Source: Erythroxylum novogranatense
Lineage: Eukaryota; Streptophyta; Magnoliopsida; Malpighiales; Erythroxylaceae
Assembly: GCA_029891385.1 (NCBI GenBank)
Contig: CM057232.1
Coordinates: 70,085,824-70,149,823 of the forward strand
Direction of reading: 5' to 3'
Length of the DNA stretch: 64,000 nt
Made by a program: the position numbers and the translations under genes. A model generated the notes under the pieces. That model was not told the DNA's origin, made no database searches, and saw nothing but the letters and a program-made list of their open reading frames with translations. Position 1 is the first letter of the stretch, and each line of letters starts with the position of its first letter. Shown here piece after piece: positions 12,085 to 23,080 of this stretch.

Positions 12085-12260
12085 AAACAATAGCCCACAG
12101 TCATGGCACAAACACGCCACAATCGTGATAGAAGCACTGGAGTTAGCTCACAATTGCCACGATCATGACAGAAGTATAGGATAAGGCCCACGATTGTGGC
12201 CTGCTTGCCACAATTGTGACATAAGGCTCAGATGTGGCCCACGATCATGGCTTGTGTCAG
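12085..12260. repeat. Cluster of imperfect palindromes (CCACGATCATGGC type) in LTR
   Basis: Six or more copies of a 12-15-bp imperfect palindrome, in forms such as GCCCACGATTGTGGCC, GCCACAATTGTGAC and CCCACGATCATGGC, upstream of the TATA box. The 3' LTR has the same cluster at about 30418-30565, so it was part of the ancestral LTR. Confidence 0.7.
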
Positions 12261-12345
12261 GCAGACATACAAACACTAAAAAATGTTAAGTTTCGAAGGA
12301 GTTTTTGAACCCCAAAAAACTTAGGGTTGCTCAAAACAAAAAAGC

Positions 12346-12353
12346 TATATAAA
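12346..12353 (+). promoter_or_regulatory. TATA box in element A 5' LTR
   Basis: TATATAAA within GCTATATAAAGAATAAG. The same motif is at the equivalent place in the 3' LTR (30663-30670), about 465-505 bp from each LTR start. It likely sets the element transcript start about 30 bp downstream. Confidence 0.65.
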
Positions 12354-13586
12354 GAATAAGAAAAGAAGATGGGGAGCTTCTTACATCAACCACTCTTGAG
12401 AAAAACCTTAGAGAGGATTGTTGAGAGATTGAGAAAGAGAAGAAGGAAGAGAGAAGTGGAGAAGAAGTCGACATCAACTTACTTCCCAAATTAGGAGTTT
12501 CCTGACATCGATGCCTCCCGTCTCCATTCAATATCGTATTTCCTGTTATTTTCCATTTTTATTACTATATAGAATTGGGAATAGTAGTTTGATGATAGGA
12601 TTTGTGAATGTTGAGATGTTCTTTTTCTTTTCTGGTCTTAGAAAACATTTCTTTGAAATCCGTAAAGCACATTTTCTAAAAATTCCGCTCTTGTTGTAGT
12701 CAAATCACAATTGCAAAACGTATGATTTTTAGGCTTTCAGCCATAAACCCATAGGTTGCAAAACATTAATGCATCAACTTGACAATTCATAAATGCAATG
12801 GCAAATCACATATGCAATGCACACAATTGGCTCGAGAGTTCCATAAATACGACGAAAATCGAAGTTTACCGTAAACACGACGAGTCCATTTTTGGATCTC
12901 GTGGGCCTCAAGCGGGCAGCTGAGAGAAGGCTAGGGGAGGTCAACGTGCACGTGACTTAACGAAATAGGTTCTCTCTCGCCCAAACACAATCAATCTATG
13001 CTCAATATCATTTATCGAATGATCTTTTTCGAATATACGAAATGCCATGAAATCTTTCGAGGCATAACACAAATGTATTTTGCAATTCATCAAAAGTTCA
13101 TGTATTGAATCAATAATGATTTTTCAAATCATTCATACCATGATGCATCATTTATGATGTAATTGAAATCAGAAAATCTCTTTGTTTAAAGAAAGCAGTA
13201 GTGGCTTATAAATTCTATTATAAACAGGTACCCACCTCGAATCGATGCTAGGAGCTTGTCCTTAGCTTCAATTTGACCATTTCTTCTTTTATTCTCCCAA
13301 TTGAAAATTCCCTACACCAATGTCACACAAATTCGACCTCATAAATAACATAATCCTTAATATTGAACTTAGAAAACACTAATTCCACACATAATCAAGC
13401 CATCTAAATCACCAATTTTCAAAAACCCCAATTCATAAAATTGGGCATAACCCTAATTAATTTCCATCCAAAATTAAACTCATAATACTTAGCAATCACC
13501 AAAATTGACTCCATAATACACAAACCCATATCATTTTCCATGATTCTAAACCAAAACTTCAAGAGAAACTCAAATCTTAAAAATTG

Positions 13587-13596
13587 CTCTTACCTC
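13587..13596 (-). promoter_or_regulatory. Consensus 5' splice site in E1 LTR leader
   Basis: Minus strand GAG|GTAAGAG, at the end of a purine-rich leader that begins below the TATA box at 13850. The position matches the E2 donor relative to its TATA box (about 255-265 bp). Splicing is inferred and cannot be shown from sequence. Confidence 0.5.
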
Positions 13597-13840
13597 ATTT
13601 CTCCTCTATTTTCGGATTTTCTGAGTTCAAGGTGAAGCTCTCTTCATTCTCCACCTTTTTCTCTCTTGGAATGACATCAAAATCTCTCTTCAAGTGGTAG
13701 AAAAATCGAGCCCTAGCTTTCTCCCCTTTTTTTCTCCACCGAAGCTTGCTCTCCCTTCTCTCTTCTCTCTTATTCTCTTATTTCTTTCCTTCTTTTCTCT
13801 TAAGTGTCGTGGGTTGCCTCTTAAAATGACAGCCCACTTG

Positions 13841-13850
13841 CTTTTATAGT
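13841..13850 (-). promoter_or_regulatory. TATA box in E1 LTR
   Basis: Minus strand ACTATAAAAG. About 250 bp downstream on the same strand is a 5' splice-site consensus. The intervening leader is rich in GA/AG runs, like the leader in E2. Confidence 0.6.
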
Positions 13851-13989
13851 GCCATGTCATTAAATGACTGAGGAATGACTCATATGCCCCTCCATTTAAG
13901 CCTATAAACTTAACCCTTTAAGTAAACTTCCAAAATTGCCCCTTCCTTTTCGCCTTAAAAACTTTATATAAATGTCCTTCTATGTCTTA

Positions 13990-15620
13990 CGAATCCATCG
14001 CTTCAAGAATCAGATCATTCGGAGCTTTATAACTCAAGATATCTCCAAAATACTGAAGTTTGTTCTTCAGACCCGAGGCTGAACACTACACCTAACTTCC
14101 GACCTGAATTTGGAAGTCTTAGAGGATAAATTATAGCTCGGATCCTTCATAACATTTGTAGCCCCATATCTCTATTTTAATTAACAAGAATCAACTCAAT
14201 CCGAGCTCTAGTGATCAAGATATAGCCAAAATACTGAACACTGTTCAGCCACTACAACACCGAGACTGAACACTACACTGAACTTCCGACCTGAAATTGA
14301 AAGTCTTAGAGGCTACATTATAGCTCAGCTCCTTCATAACATTTGTAGCCCCATGTCTCTATTTTAATTTCCATAAAGAATCAGATCGATCGGAGCTCTA
14401 CCGATCGAGATATCTCCAAAATACTAAACACTGTTCAGCCATTACAACACCGAGACTGAACATTACACTGAAATTCCTACCTGAAATTGAAAGTCTTAGA
14501 GGCTACATTATAGCTCGGCTCCTTCATAACATTTGTAGCCCCAGCTCTCTAGTTTAATTTGCAAAAAGAATCAGATCGATCGGATGTCGGACGAAGAAAT
14601 TATGGCCAAAAGAGTGAAGGGAGGTCAGTGCTCGACCAGAAAATCAAAGCTCGGCCAGAACGAAGATCGGTCGGTCAACAGAGGTCAGTCGGCCATCAGA
14701 GGTCGGTCGGCCAACAGAGGTCGGCCGGCACCCAATCCGACCTTCAAACTTCCAACTCTCATAACTTTTGACTCCGAGCTCCAAATTGGACAAACTTGGT
14801 ACCGTTGGAAAGATAAAAGAGAGATCTACAATTTTCAAGAAGGACTCATAAACAAGACCGGTCTTTAAAGGGGTCAAAAATGAGCTCGAAAATAACTAAT
14901 CGATAATCTCCTCAAAACTTTACACAGCACCTCAACTTGAAAACATCATAACTTTTGAACCAGAACTCCAAATTTGACAAACTCGGTGTCTATAGAAAGG
15001 TAAAAAACCCTCTACAACTTTATGCAGGCCTTAAAAATCAGATCGACCTATAAATGGGTCAAAAACTCCACACAAAGTGACTGGTCGATCGGCTTCACAC
15101 TAAACAGCATCAAAACTTCTAATAATCATAACTTTCTACTCCCTTGTCCAATATTTTCGTGCTTTATATCAATGGAAAGATAAAAACATAATCTACCAAT
15201 TTCATGAAGGACTCTAAAGCAACTTCAACCTCTAGCTAAGTTAATTTTTCAATCGAAGTTTCTGCCCTGATAGCAATCACCTAAGTAATATCCAAATTTC
15301 ACATTATCATATCTTTCAACCTCCACAACCAAGAATCGCATATTATACATCATTTTAAAGCTATTCAAATTCTCTATAACTTTCATGTAGACCATTTACT
15401 CCAAATCAAACTACATCAGTACAGAAATCGCCTCAAAACACAACATATACAATCCTACACTTAGAGAATTTTCCAAAACCAAAGCAAAATACACTTAACT
15501 TTCAAAGATCATAACTTTCAATCCCGTTATCGAAAAATAGCATACTTTATGGCTACGAAAAGCTCTCAACATAAGCTACAATTTCATGATGATCATTTCT
15601 TCAAATTCTGTCTAAATCAA
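13990..15620. repeat. Degenerate ~185-bp tandem array in E1 (about nine units)
   Basis: A module containing CATAACTTT or AGATATCTCCAAAATACT, then a TTGGAAAGATA-type stretch in the later units, then CTACAA-TTTCATGAAGG or CATAACATTTGTAGCC, recurs with starts near 14029, 14213, 14402, 14590, 14760, 14949, 15125, 15308 and 15510. The spacing is 170-202 bp. The first three units are closely alike (188 and 189 bp apart, measured at CCTTCATAACATTTGTAGCC: 14144, 14332, 14521). The later ones are strongly diverged. Confidence 0.8.
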
Positions 15621-15904
15621 AAGTCAACTCTTTACTCTAAAAAGTCAAACTTTCTAATTTCTTCAAAATTTTACACTTTCACTTTCTATTTCATGCTTTC
15701 AACTTCCATTTCAATTAACCCATTCACTTTAACTTTCATAACTCATACAACTCTACTCAAATTTTAAAGTCATCAGAACCAATCACTTCAGTTCTCATCA
15801 ATTTTCTCAAGGCATAAAAACTTCTATAACACAATTCATATCCTAAAACACTCATTGAATTTATTTTAATATTTCTAATTTCCACCGAAAGTTCGGGGTC
15901 CAAC

Positions 15905-16640
15905 ATTCTAAATGCACCTTCAGGTTTTTATCTTTGATTTAATGGAATCTGATCGTTTTTATGGTTATTAGATATTGTGATTGATTTCTGTGATTGCATA
16001 ATTCGGTACTAAATTGAGATGGTGAATCGAATGAAAAATTATTAAATTAGGCTAACAAGAGTTAGGTAATTTAATAAGAATGAGAAATTAATCAAATTGG
16101 TAATTGTGTAAATAGAGATCTCACATAGGTTTTCGATAGTTATTGGACAAATTCATATCTAATTAGGGTTTTGAATAGGTTGTTAATTTAGAAATTGCAA
16201 TTTTCCATAATCTAATTAGGGTTTATAATTTAAGGTTAAAGGTTATAACTCGAGAGAGAGTAATCAACCCTAGGATCGTTTAGAACTAATAATTCAGTAA
16301 ATCATAATCGATTAGGTTAGCATTAAAGATAGGTAAATTTTCCTTTCTTAATTGATAGTTCCTTTAGGTTAATTCTTGAGTGTGTTGCAATAGTTAAATT
16401 GTTAATATTTTTGTAATTGATTCTTGGATTGAATTGAATTCTTGTTTTAGTTTTTCTATTTTTTGAATTTTTACGAATTGTATTGGCCTTATATTTAGGA
16501 CTAGTTTATCACTCCTAGTGGGATCGATACTTTAGGTACTATGCGAATGACCCGTGCGCTTGTGGATTATCTAGGTTAATCATTAGAAATTTCTTTCCAT
16601 TTTTGAAATTGTGCTCTTGCATGAACACAAGAATCACGAG
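15905..16640 (+). repeat. Element A 5' LTR, second part
   Basis: Collinear with 30935-31620 of the 3' LTR. Shared text includes TTATCTTTGATTTAAT, GATTGATTTCTGTGATTG, AACTCGAGAGAGAGTAATC and GGGATCGA-ACTTAGGTACTATG. After about 16595 the two LTRs diverge, so the exact end is uncertain. The expected primer-binding site is not recognisable. Confidence 0.75.
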
Positions 16641-16855
16641 AAGTTTGAGTCGTGCAGCTGAAACCGTAAATTTAGACATCATTTGACTAGAATGATCCAT
16701 TAGGAAAGCTCAGCGTGAAGAAAAATAAGAAATTGTGAAACCAATAATGACTAAGGAATTTCGTCAATATTTGGCTATAGAGAAAACCAAGGATGTCAAC
16801 AACAGACTCTTATAGACTTGCTGAGACCAAGGCTCAATGTGGATAACCAAGGAGT
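16641..16855 (+). other. Element A leader between 5' LTR and nested E2
   Basis: Untranslated leader of element A, interrupted at 16861 by E2. I see no intact gag start. Confidence 0.5.
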
Positions 16856-16860
16856 AGATA
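16856..16860. repeat. Target-site duplication of E2 (left)
   Basis: AGATA, matching 25739-25743. Confidence 0.85.
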
Positions 16861-19492
16861 TGTTGGACCCCGTTTCCAAAGCCCAACTCTATAACGATTA
16901 CCTTATGACGATATCGTACTCCGATGAAGTTTCCTGATTCATCTTCTTGCTTTGATACTGCAAATGCGATCCAACTTGGCACACATATCATCATAGTGAA
17001 GCGCGGTTTCTTGAAATCCTTTCTTGCTCTGTTACCATACATGATGAACCCCGCTCTCGAAGTCCAACCGTTGAACCATAAGCGTGGCGCAATCCAAAGA
17101 AATCGTGAAGCTTAAAGTCTCATACCATTCGATGTTCTCTTTTTCCATAAAATAAAATCAACAATAAATCACAATCAAACATATTCATATCCAATCCATA
17201 ACTTTCTCCAGAATACCACATTTCCACTCAATCTGATCAAGCTCTATGGCATTCCAAGCCACAATACAATATTACTATCAAAATCCGAATATACAAAAAT
17301 ATACAGTTCCCAAAATTCTCAATACCAATCTAACTTAAACAATACAACATAGATACATATACAAATCGAAAACCTTCACTTCCCTTCACCCGATCTTCTT
17401 CTCATCACCTGTGGATGGGAATGAAGGGGGGTGAGCTTATAGCTCGTGGGTAATAGGTTTATAGCAAAGAACAAGCAAAACCGTTGAAAAGTTTGTTTGT
17501 TATACAAAAGTCATAATCAGTTCATAAAACACTTTGCTCCCAAATTCTCGGTCAAATCCGAAATCTTGAGTTCAAACTCATATTTGAAAAGTGTCATTTC
17601 ATAGTGAAAAATGTTATCACATCAACACAATATGTTAATTCAATTATCAATACAAATGCTCAATTTATGAACATACTTGACAATTCATCGATGCAATGCA
17701 CAACCAAATGGCTCGAGAGTTCCATAGTAACGATCCGGATAAGCCGAAGTTTAATCCGTAAACAAAACGAGTCTGATTTCTCAAGGATCTCGTGGCCTCA
17801 AGCGGGCAGCCGGGAGAAGGCTATACGTCGACATGCACGTGACTTCATCCGTAACTCTCTTACCCAAATAAAGCACATAACGAATCGTTCCATGCTCAAA
17901 GCATGTTCTTGTTTTTCAAAGCTTTCATGCTTTTCATGCTCTTTCTTTCTTTTCCGAATATACAAAATGCCACGAATTTTTCAAGGCATAACATAAAGCA
18001 TTTCAATGCATTTCAATCTTTATTTTGAAATTCATCAGAAAAGTTCATATGCTAAAATATGTAGAAATTTTGCAAATCATTCAATAGAAACAAAACGATA
18101 TTTATGAAGTAATTGAAATCATTCTTGTTTTGGGAGTAAACTTTAGTGGCTCATTACTAAATTATAAACATGAAACCCACTGAATTCCATTGCTTATCGA
18201 TGTCTCTCCTTTTATCCTCTTGCTTTCCTTGATTCCCTTTGTCACATGCCAAATTCCTATTCAAATAGGAATACAAATTAAGGATCCACTTATTGCATAA
18301 TCACTAAGATAAATTCTAAACAAACTCAAACTTTGCCAAAAGTCCCCACCTTCGGGTCACTTTTTCCATAAAAGTCCCCATTGCCTTACGTTTCTATTGA
18401 CCTTAAAATCATTCAATTAGGTTCAAAACCTGAAAGTTATACTACAAAACATATTGAGACTATTCTTATGTTGACACAAGAATCTATTCTCAACTCCCGA
18501 CCTAAATTTGAGAATCTTAAAGACTGAATTAAAACTTCTTTTCTTTATAAAACTTGTAGTCCTTTATTTCTAGCTCACAACGAGTCTAAAATCACCTCAT
18601 TTGGACACCTACATCAAAAAATATGCCCAAAATATCCAAATTTCTCTTTCTTTAGAAGCGAGGGCTCGTCATGGAAAGGATCGCCGTCGCGACGTCACCC
18701 CATTCAAGACGTCATGATTTAACGCTTCACTTACATCGTCGCGTGAACGCTTCCCGCTTCGTCGCGGCAATTTAATTATTATATGTCGCGACGAACTCCA
18801 CGTCGCGGCATGTTTATACGCACGTTGCGGCGTGCGGGTCTGGAGCTCGACTCCGAAACCCGATTTTTGACATTTTCCAATTTCAATCCTTTCCCAAATT
18901 TAAATACAACACACATAAGCCTTAGATCATGTCTTATACTACATTTCTAACCCATTAGCAACTCAAAATCAGACACAAACGCCTAATCCCACGAAATCTA
19001 GCCATTTCCCACTTTCAAACCCTAAAACCATCGATTCTGCTATAACCAACCTATCTTTAAGTTTAATCCAACCAAAACAAGATTAAACAAAGCGAAACTT
19101 ACCTGACAATAGCTTCAAACTGTCAGAAATCCTCAAAGAACGAAATCCCTCTTCTCCTCTCTTCTCTTCTCCACCGAGGCTTTCCTCTTCTTCTTCTTCT
19201 CTTTTCTCTTCTTTTCTCTTCTTCTATTTTCCTACTCTTTCTTTTTAATCCTACTTAATTGTGCAATGTCCATTTTTCCCTTTCATTTAAGCCTTAAGTC
19301 TTAAATCTTACGTGCCAAGACCAAAATGCCCTCATAAACTTTTACCCTATAATATCCATTTATACCACATTAAACTCAAATAAACCGCAATTATCCACTA
19401 ATATTCTCAAATTAATCAAACTAAGCCATAAACACATAATTATCACAATCCATGTTTAATGACATCATTAAAAAAAAATTCGGGGCCTAACA
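16861..19492 (-). repeat. E2 3' LTR
   Basis: 2,632 bp, TG..CA ended, collinear with 23085-25738 throughout with few indels. The main differences are in the CpG-rich block (18655-18860). It carries the same TATA box, leader and splice donor (19097-19105, minus) as its partner. Confidence 0.93.
18655..18860. repeat. CpG-rich CGTCGCG block in E2 3' LTR
   Basis: A GC-rich island in AT-rich sequence made of repeated CGTCGCGAC, CGTCGCGGC and CGAACGCTTC words. The equivalent block in the other LTR is 24875-25100. In each copy some words have changed CG to CA or TG (for example CGTCATGG). Confidence 0.75.
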
Positions 19493-19511
19493 TTTCTCCC
19501 CCTCTTAAAAG
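19493..19511 (-). other. Polypurine tract of E2
   Basis: Minus strand CTTTTAAGAGGGGGAGAAA, directly before the 3' LTR. It would prime plus-strand DNA synthesis. Confidence 0.8.
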
Positions 19512-22500
19512 AAATTTCTTCCTCGAAATTCTTATCTGATCGAACAGGAGTGCAGGATGTTCCCGCAGTTCTCATCAATCTTCATTACTCTAACACTTTC
19601 TTCCAACTGACCGTGGTCAACAGACTCACTCGATCTTTCAACCCCTTATTTCACCATTTACCGTCTTAACTCGTTCCTCAGTATTCTTCAGATCACTTAC
19701 ACTTTTTCCACTTTCTGTGTCGATAAAACCAATACCATATCATATCAATATTTCCTTAACAAACTCACAAATATCACATTTCGAATCCAAGACATCTCCT
19801 ATCAGAAGCACTAACTCATAATCATTTTATGCAGTCCAATCATATTGGGCTTAGCAAATCCTTTGTCATAACTTGAACACACCTTGTACCCCATGAGCAC
19901 ACCCTGAGAGGTGATACCCTCAGAGACAAATCATCTTTCACTTGCTAATTCACATCACTTAGTATCAGTACCTTTAACCTTTACGATTATTTCACTGTTT
20001 TCCATGTCCTTAGCACGGATCCACCTAATTCATCCATCTTTCTTGAATCACTGTATATTACCTGTCCATAGCATCTCCAATTCTAGTCTTCAATGGCTTT
20101 ACTCAACATAATACGAAAGCGATGACTCTTTCTATCATCAAACTCCTCATACGAAGTTCGATTACAATCACGATGACAACGATTGTGATGCTTAAGGCCA
20201 AATAGAATCATACCTTGGTCTCATGTCCATATGAACTCCAAACTATAAACTTGAAGCATATCTCTGATAGTTAAAATCGTCGACAATTCAAACTTTCCAT
20301 CACTTGACATTCTAGGACGTATAGCTTAAATCACCACTTATACTTTTCTGACAGCCTCTTTGCTCAATCATCCCTGCCGGGACACATACTACTTATCTCA
20401 ATCACCCGGTATCCTTTTTCCTACTCGAGATCAAAATGCACATTCGTTTTCAATTTCTTGATAAGGTTCACAATTCCTGAATCCTCAATTTGCACTTTGT
20501 TCATGTAAAACTGATCTTACATTTTTCGTGACTAATGGCACATCCTTTTGCCTCAATTCGATTCCATTCAAAGACTCTTTATTGCACTACATCGGATAAC
20601 CTCTATATCTGAATTCATACTTCATGGCTATTGAATTCTCTATGCAATACATCTGATTACAACATTAGCTTTATCATTTTGCTCTCATTTGCTCAAGATG
20701 ACCCATTGTCTCAAGATGGCGGTTCACAATTTGTATACTTTACACACAATCAAAATATTTCGTACATATAATGTCTCCGCTTTCAAGCAATCACTATAGC
20801 AACACTGCTCAATTCATGTATCAACACTCAACTTATGAGGTTTCAATAGTCTCCATGCATTACGAATTCACTTCACTTTACCGCTTTGAATCTTATTACG
20901 ATCTCTTATGCAACCATCCTGATATACCATACAACTGAATTTCCAAGTCCAGATGATATAAAGAATATTGGTAATATAATTCCTCAAAATTTTCTTTACC
21001 TTCATCCCACATACGATTTACTCATTTCGCCACAAGTAATCAAGCTATTCTTCTCAACTCTTCTTATACACTTAACATATCATGAAACTTCACTTGGATC
21101 ACTTTAATCTTCAATACTAACTTGAGAAAATATTGTCAAAACTCCATATGTCCACTATTGGTTCTAACAATTTCTCAATTAACTGATTCCTCCATGAGAT
21201 AATATCACCTCTTGTTATTTTCCAATTCCCAATTGTCTTACCTTTCTTGACTGATTTTCTCCATTATTTAGATTTCCTCATAATTCACATTGATGTATTC
21301 TAACGCTCTACTCATTTATGCTCGCTCCTCCATACACTCTAGTTTACTTGCTATCCGAGCTTCCCGAGCTTATCACGCTTTCATCGGATAAACTTGCAAT
21401 TCCGAACATACTTACCTGAACATAACGTGAACTTATATACTCCTCATATTGGCAATTAATGCCTCCTCACTTTTAGGAATCCACCTCATAGTCGGATCCT
21501 TTACATCAAATCAAAATACATACCTTCTCGAGTATCTTCTACCTCTTTACTTGAGTCTCCGCTGGAATAGAATTCCAATACTCACTTTCAAATCATTACA
21601 TATTCCTTTCGATCAGCTTCTTTCATTGATCATTCTCCATATAAACTATCTCGATCTCGCTTAATCGAACTTAGTGAAGTTCTTCTTCAAACGAGAATTT
21701 CTTGCTACTATCATATATACCACCCATTCTATTCAAACTAATCTTTATCAATCACTTACTATCATCATCACATCATCGCTACCTTTAATCCCTCGAGAAT
21801 ACCAACTTTTCTCATCCTCATACGGTGATAATGTCCAAGTCACTCAAAACTCAAAGGAGTAACGAACATACTAACTATCACATATGCTTGGTGGGCATCG
21901 TCAAAGTCATGCCATTTATCTTACACAATTAATACCTTGACCTTGACAACGGTTAAACTTCTTATCGAACATACTAACACAGATTTTATGCTAGTTTTTC
22001 CAAAATTCACTTTTTCTTATACTATATCATTTCATCATGGATCCATTACCATATTGAGTGCATAAGGCTCACTTCTTTGCCCTACAAAAGCTTCATTCTT
22101 TCCTGGGGCTACCGATTCATCAAGATTCTTCTCTTTTGTCGAGAGTCTGATGCAACTAATCCTTCCAGAACTCCTCGCGTCCTTCTACGAAGTGGAGTTC
22201 TTTATTCTTTTTCCTCAATCTCATTCATGCATGATCTTATACACATTTGCGATTGTCCCCATACTACATATCATTTCATTCGTCTCATATAAGGTCATTT
22301 ATGTCTACTTCATTTCCCTCTATTCGTTTCATCTTCCACATGTAGATCCTCAATAAATTCAAAATTGTCGATGCATAATCATCATGAACTTCTGACCTCA
22401 ATTCCACCAATTTCCTCGTACTGCGGATCATCACTCTTGTCGTCTTATCAAATAGCCATTTCGGTTTCAAATTTCCTCGTCTTAAGATCATAACAAAGTT

Positions 22501-23066
22501 ATGCTTCCATTGCACTCTACTCGAACACTCTAATCTCATCGTGTATACTCATATCCCTATATGTCTCAAACAATCCATATCTATATCACTTTCGAAAACA
22601 TAACACCACAGTACAATATTGCCGTCATGTTCCATACTACATCCTCCAGAACAATTGCCTTGAATCATTATCAGTCCCGTTTACCCATCCACCACAAATC
22701 ATATCCACCACTCAAAATTCCTTAACACAGTTCACTAGCTAATGATCCCATTTCGTAAGGAATCCCATATGGACCAATCATCAATTCATACTCAACCTAT
22801 TGATCTTCCACATTCTTCATCCCATCGTTCAAACTTTTATCTCACGCATGGAGATTCAACATCAACTTACCCCAATTCATCACGAAATTCAAATCTCAAA
22901 TTTCGTAACACATTCCTCAAATGAATCAACATTCTTGTCAATCTAAATCAAACAAGCACCTTGGTTCCTCACGTAATTCATGAAAATTCCTCCACAGCAA
23001 AATCACATTCTCACCAGCCATTCAGACACTTTACAAACATAAGCACCCATGCAAGATCATAATGCT
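19512..23066 (-). other. Non-coding internal region of E2
   Basis: About 3.55 kb without a recognisable retroelement domain on either strand. The longest minus-strand frame is 84 codons (22285-22539) with no familiar motif, and plus-strand frames are also short. The text is pyrimidine-rich on the plus strand. It may once have been coding, but nothing supports this now. Confidence 0.7.
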
Positions 23067-23080
23067 GGGCTCTGATACCA
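23067..23080 (-). other. Primer-binding site of E2 (initiator tRNA-Met type)
   Basis: Minus strand TGGTATCAGAGCCC, four bases inside the 5' LTR end. TGGTATCAGAGC is the usual complement of the plant initiator tRNA-Met 3' end. Confidence 0.88.

Larger units (their letters stand above)
11839..12618 (+). repeat. Element A 5' LTR, first part
   Basis: Collinear with 30199-30930. It includes the repeated CCACGAT-ATGGC / GCCACAATTGTGAC motifs (12090-12255), a TATA box (12346-12353) and the leader text ATTGGGAATAGTAGTTTG. Similarity breaks off at GAGATGTTCT (12618), where E1 begins. Confidence 0.85.
12619..15904 (-). mobile_element. E1: truncated gypsy LTR inserted in element A 5' LTR
   Basis: This interrupts element A between GATGTTCT (12618) and TTCTAAATGC (15905), which are continuous in the intact 3' LTR (30928). 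The right end reads TTCGGGGTCCAACA, the inverted form of an LTR start (TGTTGGACCCCGAA), so it lies on the minus strand. It shares the sequence around 12830-12950 with the E2 LTRs and that around 13230-13300 with E3. Read on the minus strand it has a long U3 with a ~185-bp repeat array, a TATA box, a purine-rich leader and a 5' splice-site consensus. The left end has no TG..CA terminus and looks truncated. No coding region is present. Confidence 0.75.

Noticed and set aside
22285..22539. 84-codon minus-strand frame inside E2 considered as gag
   Set aside because: It is basic but has no gag-core, zinc-knuckle or protease motif, and the flanking sequence is full of stops.
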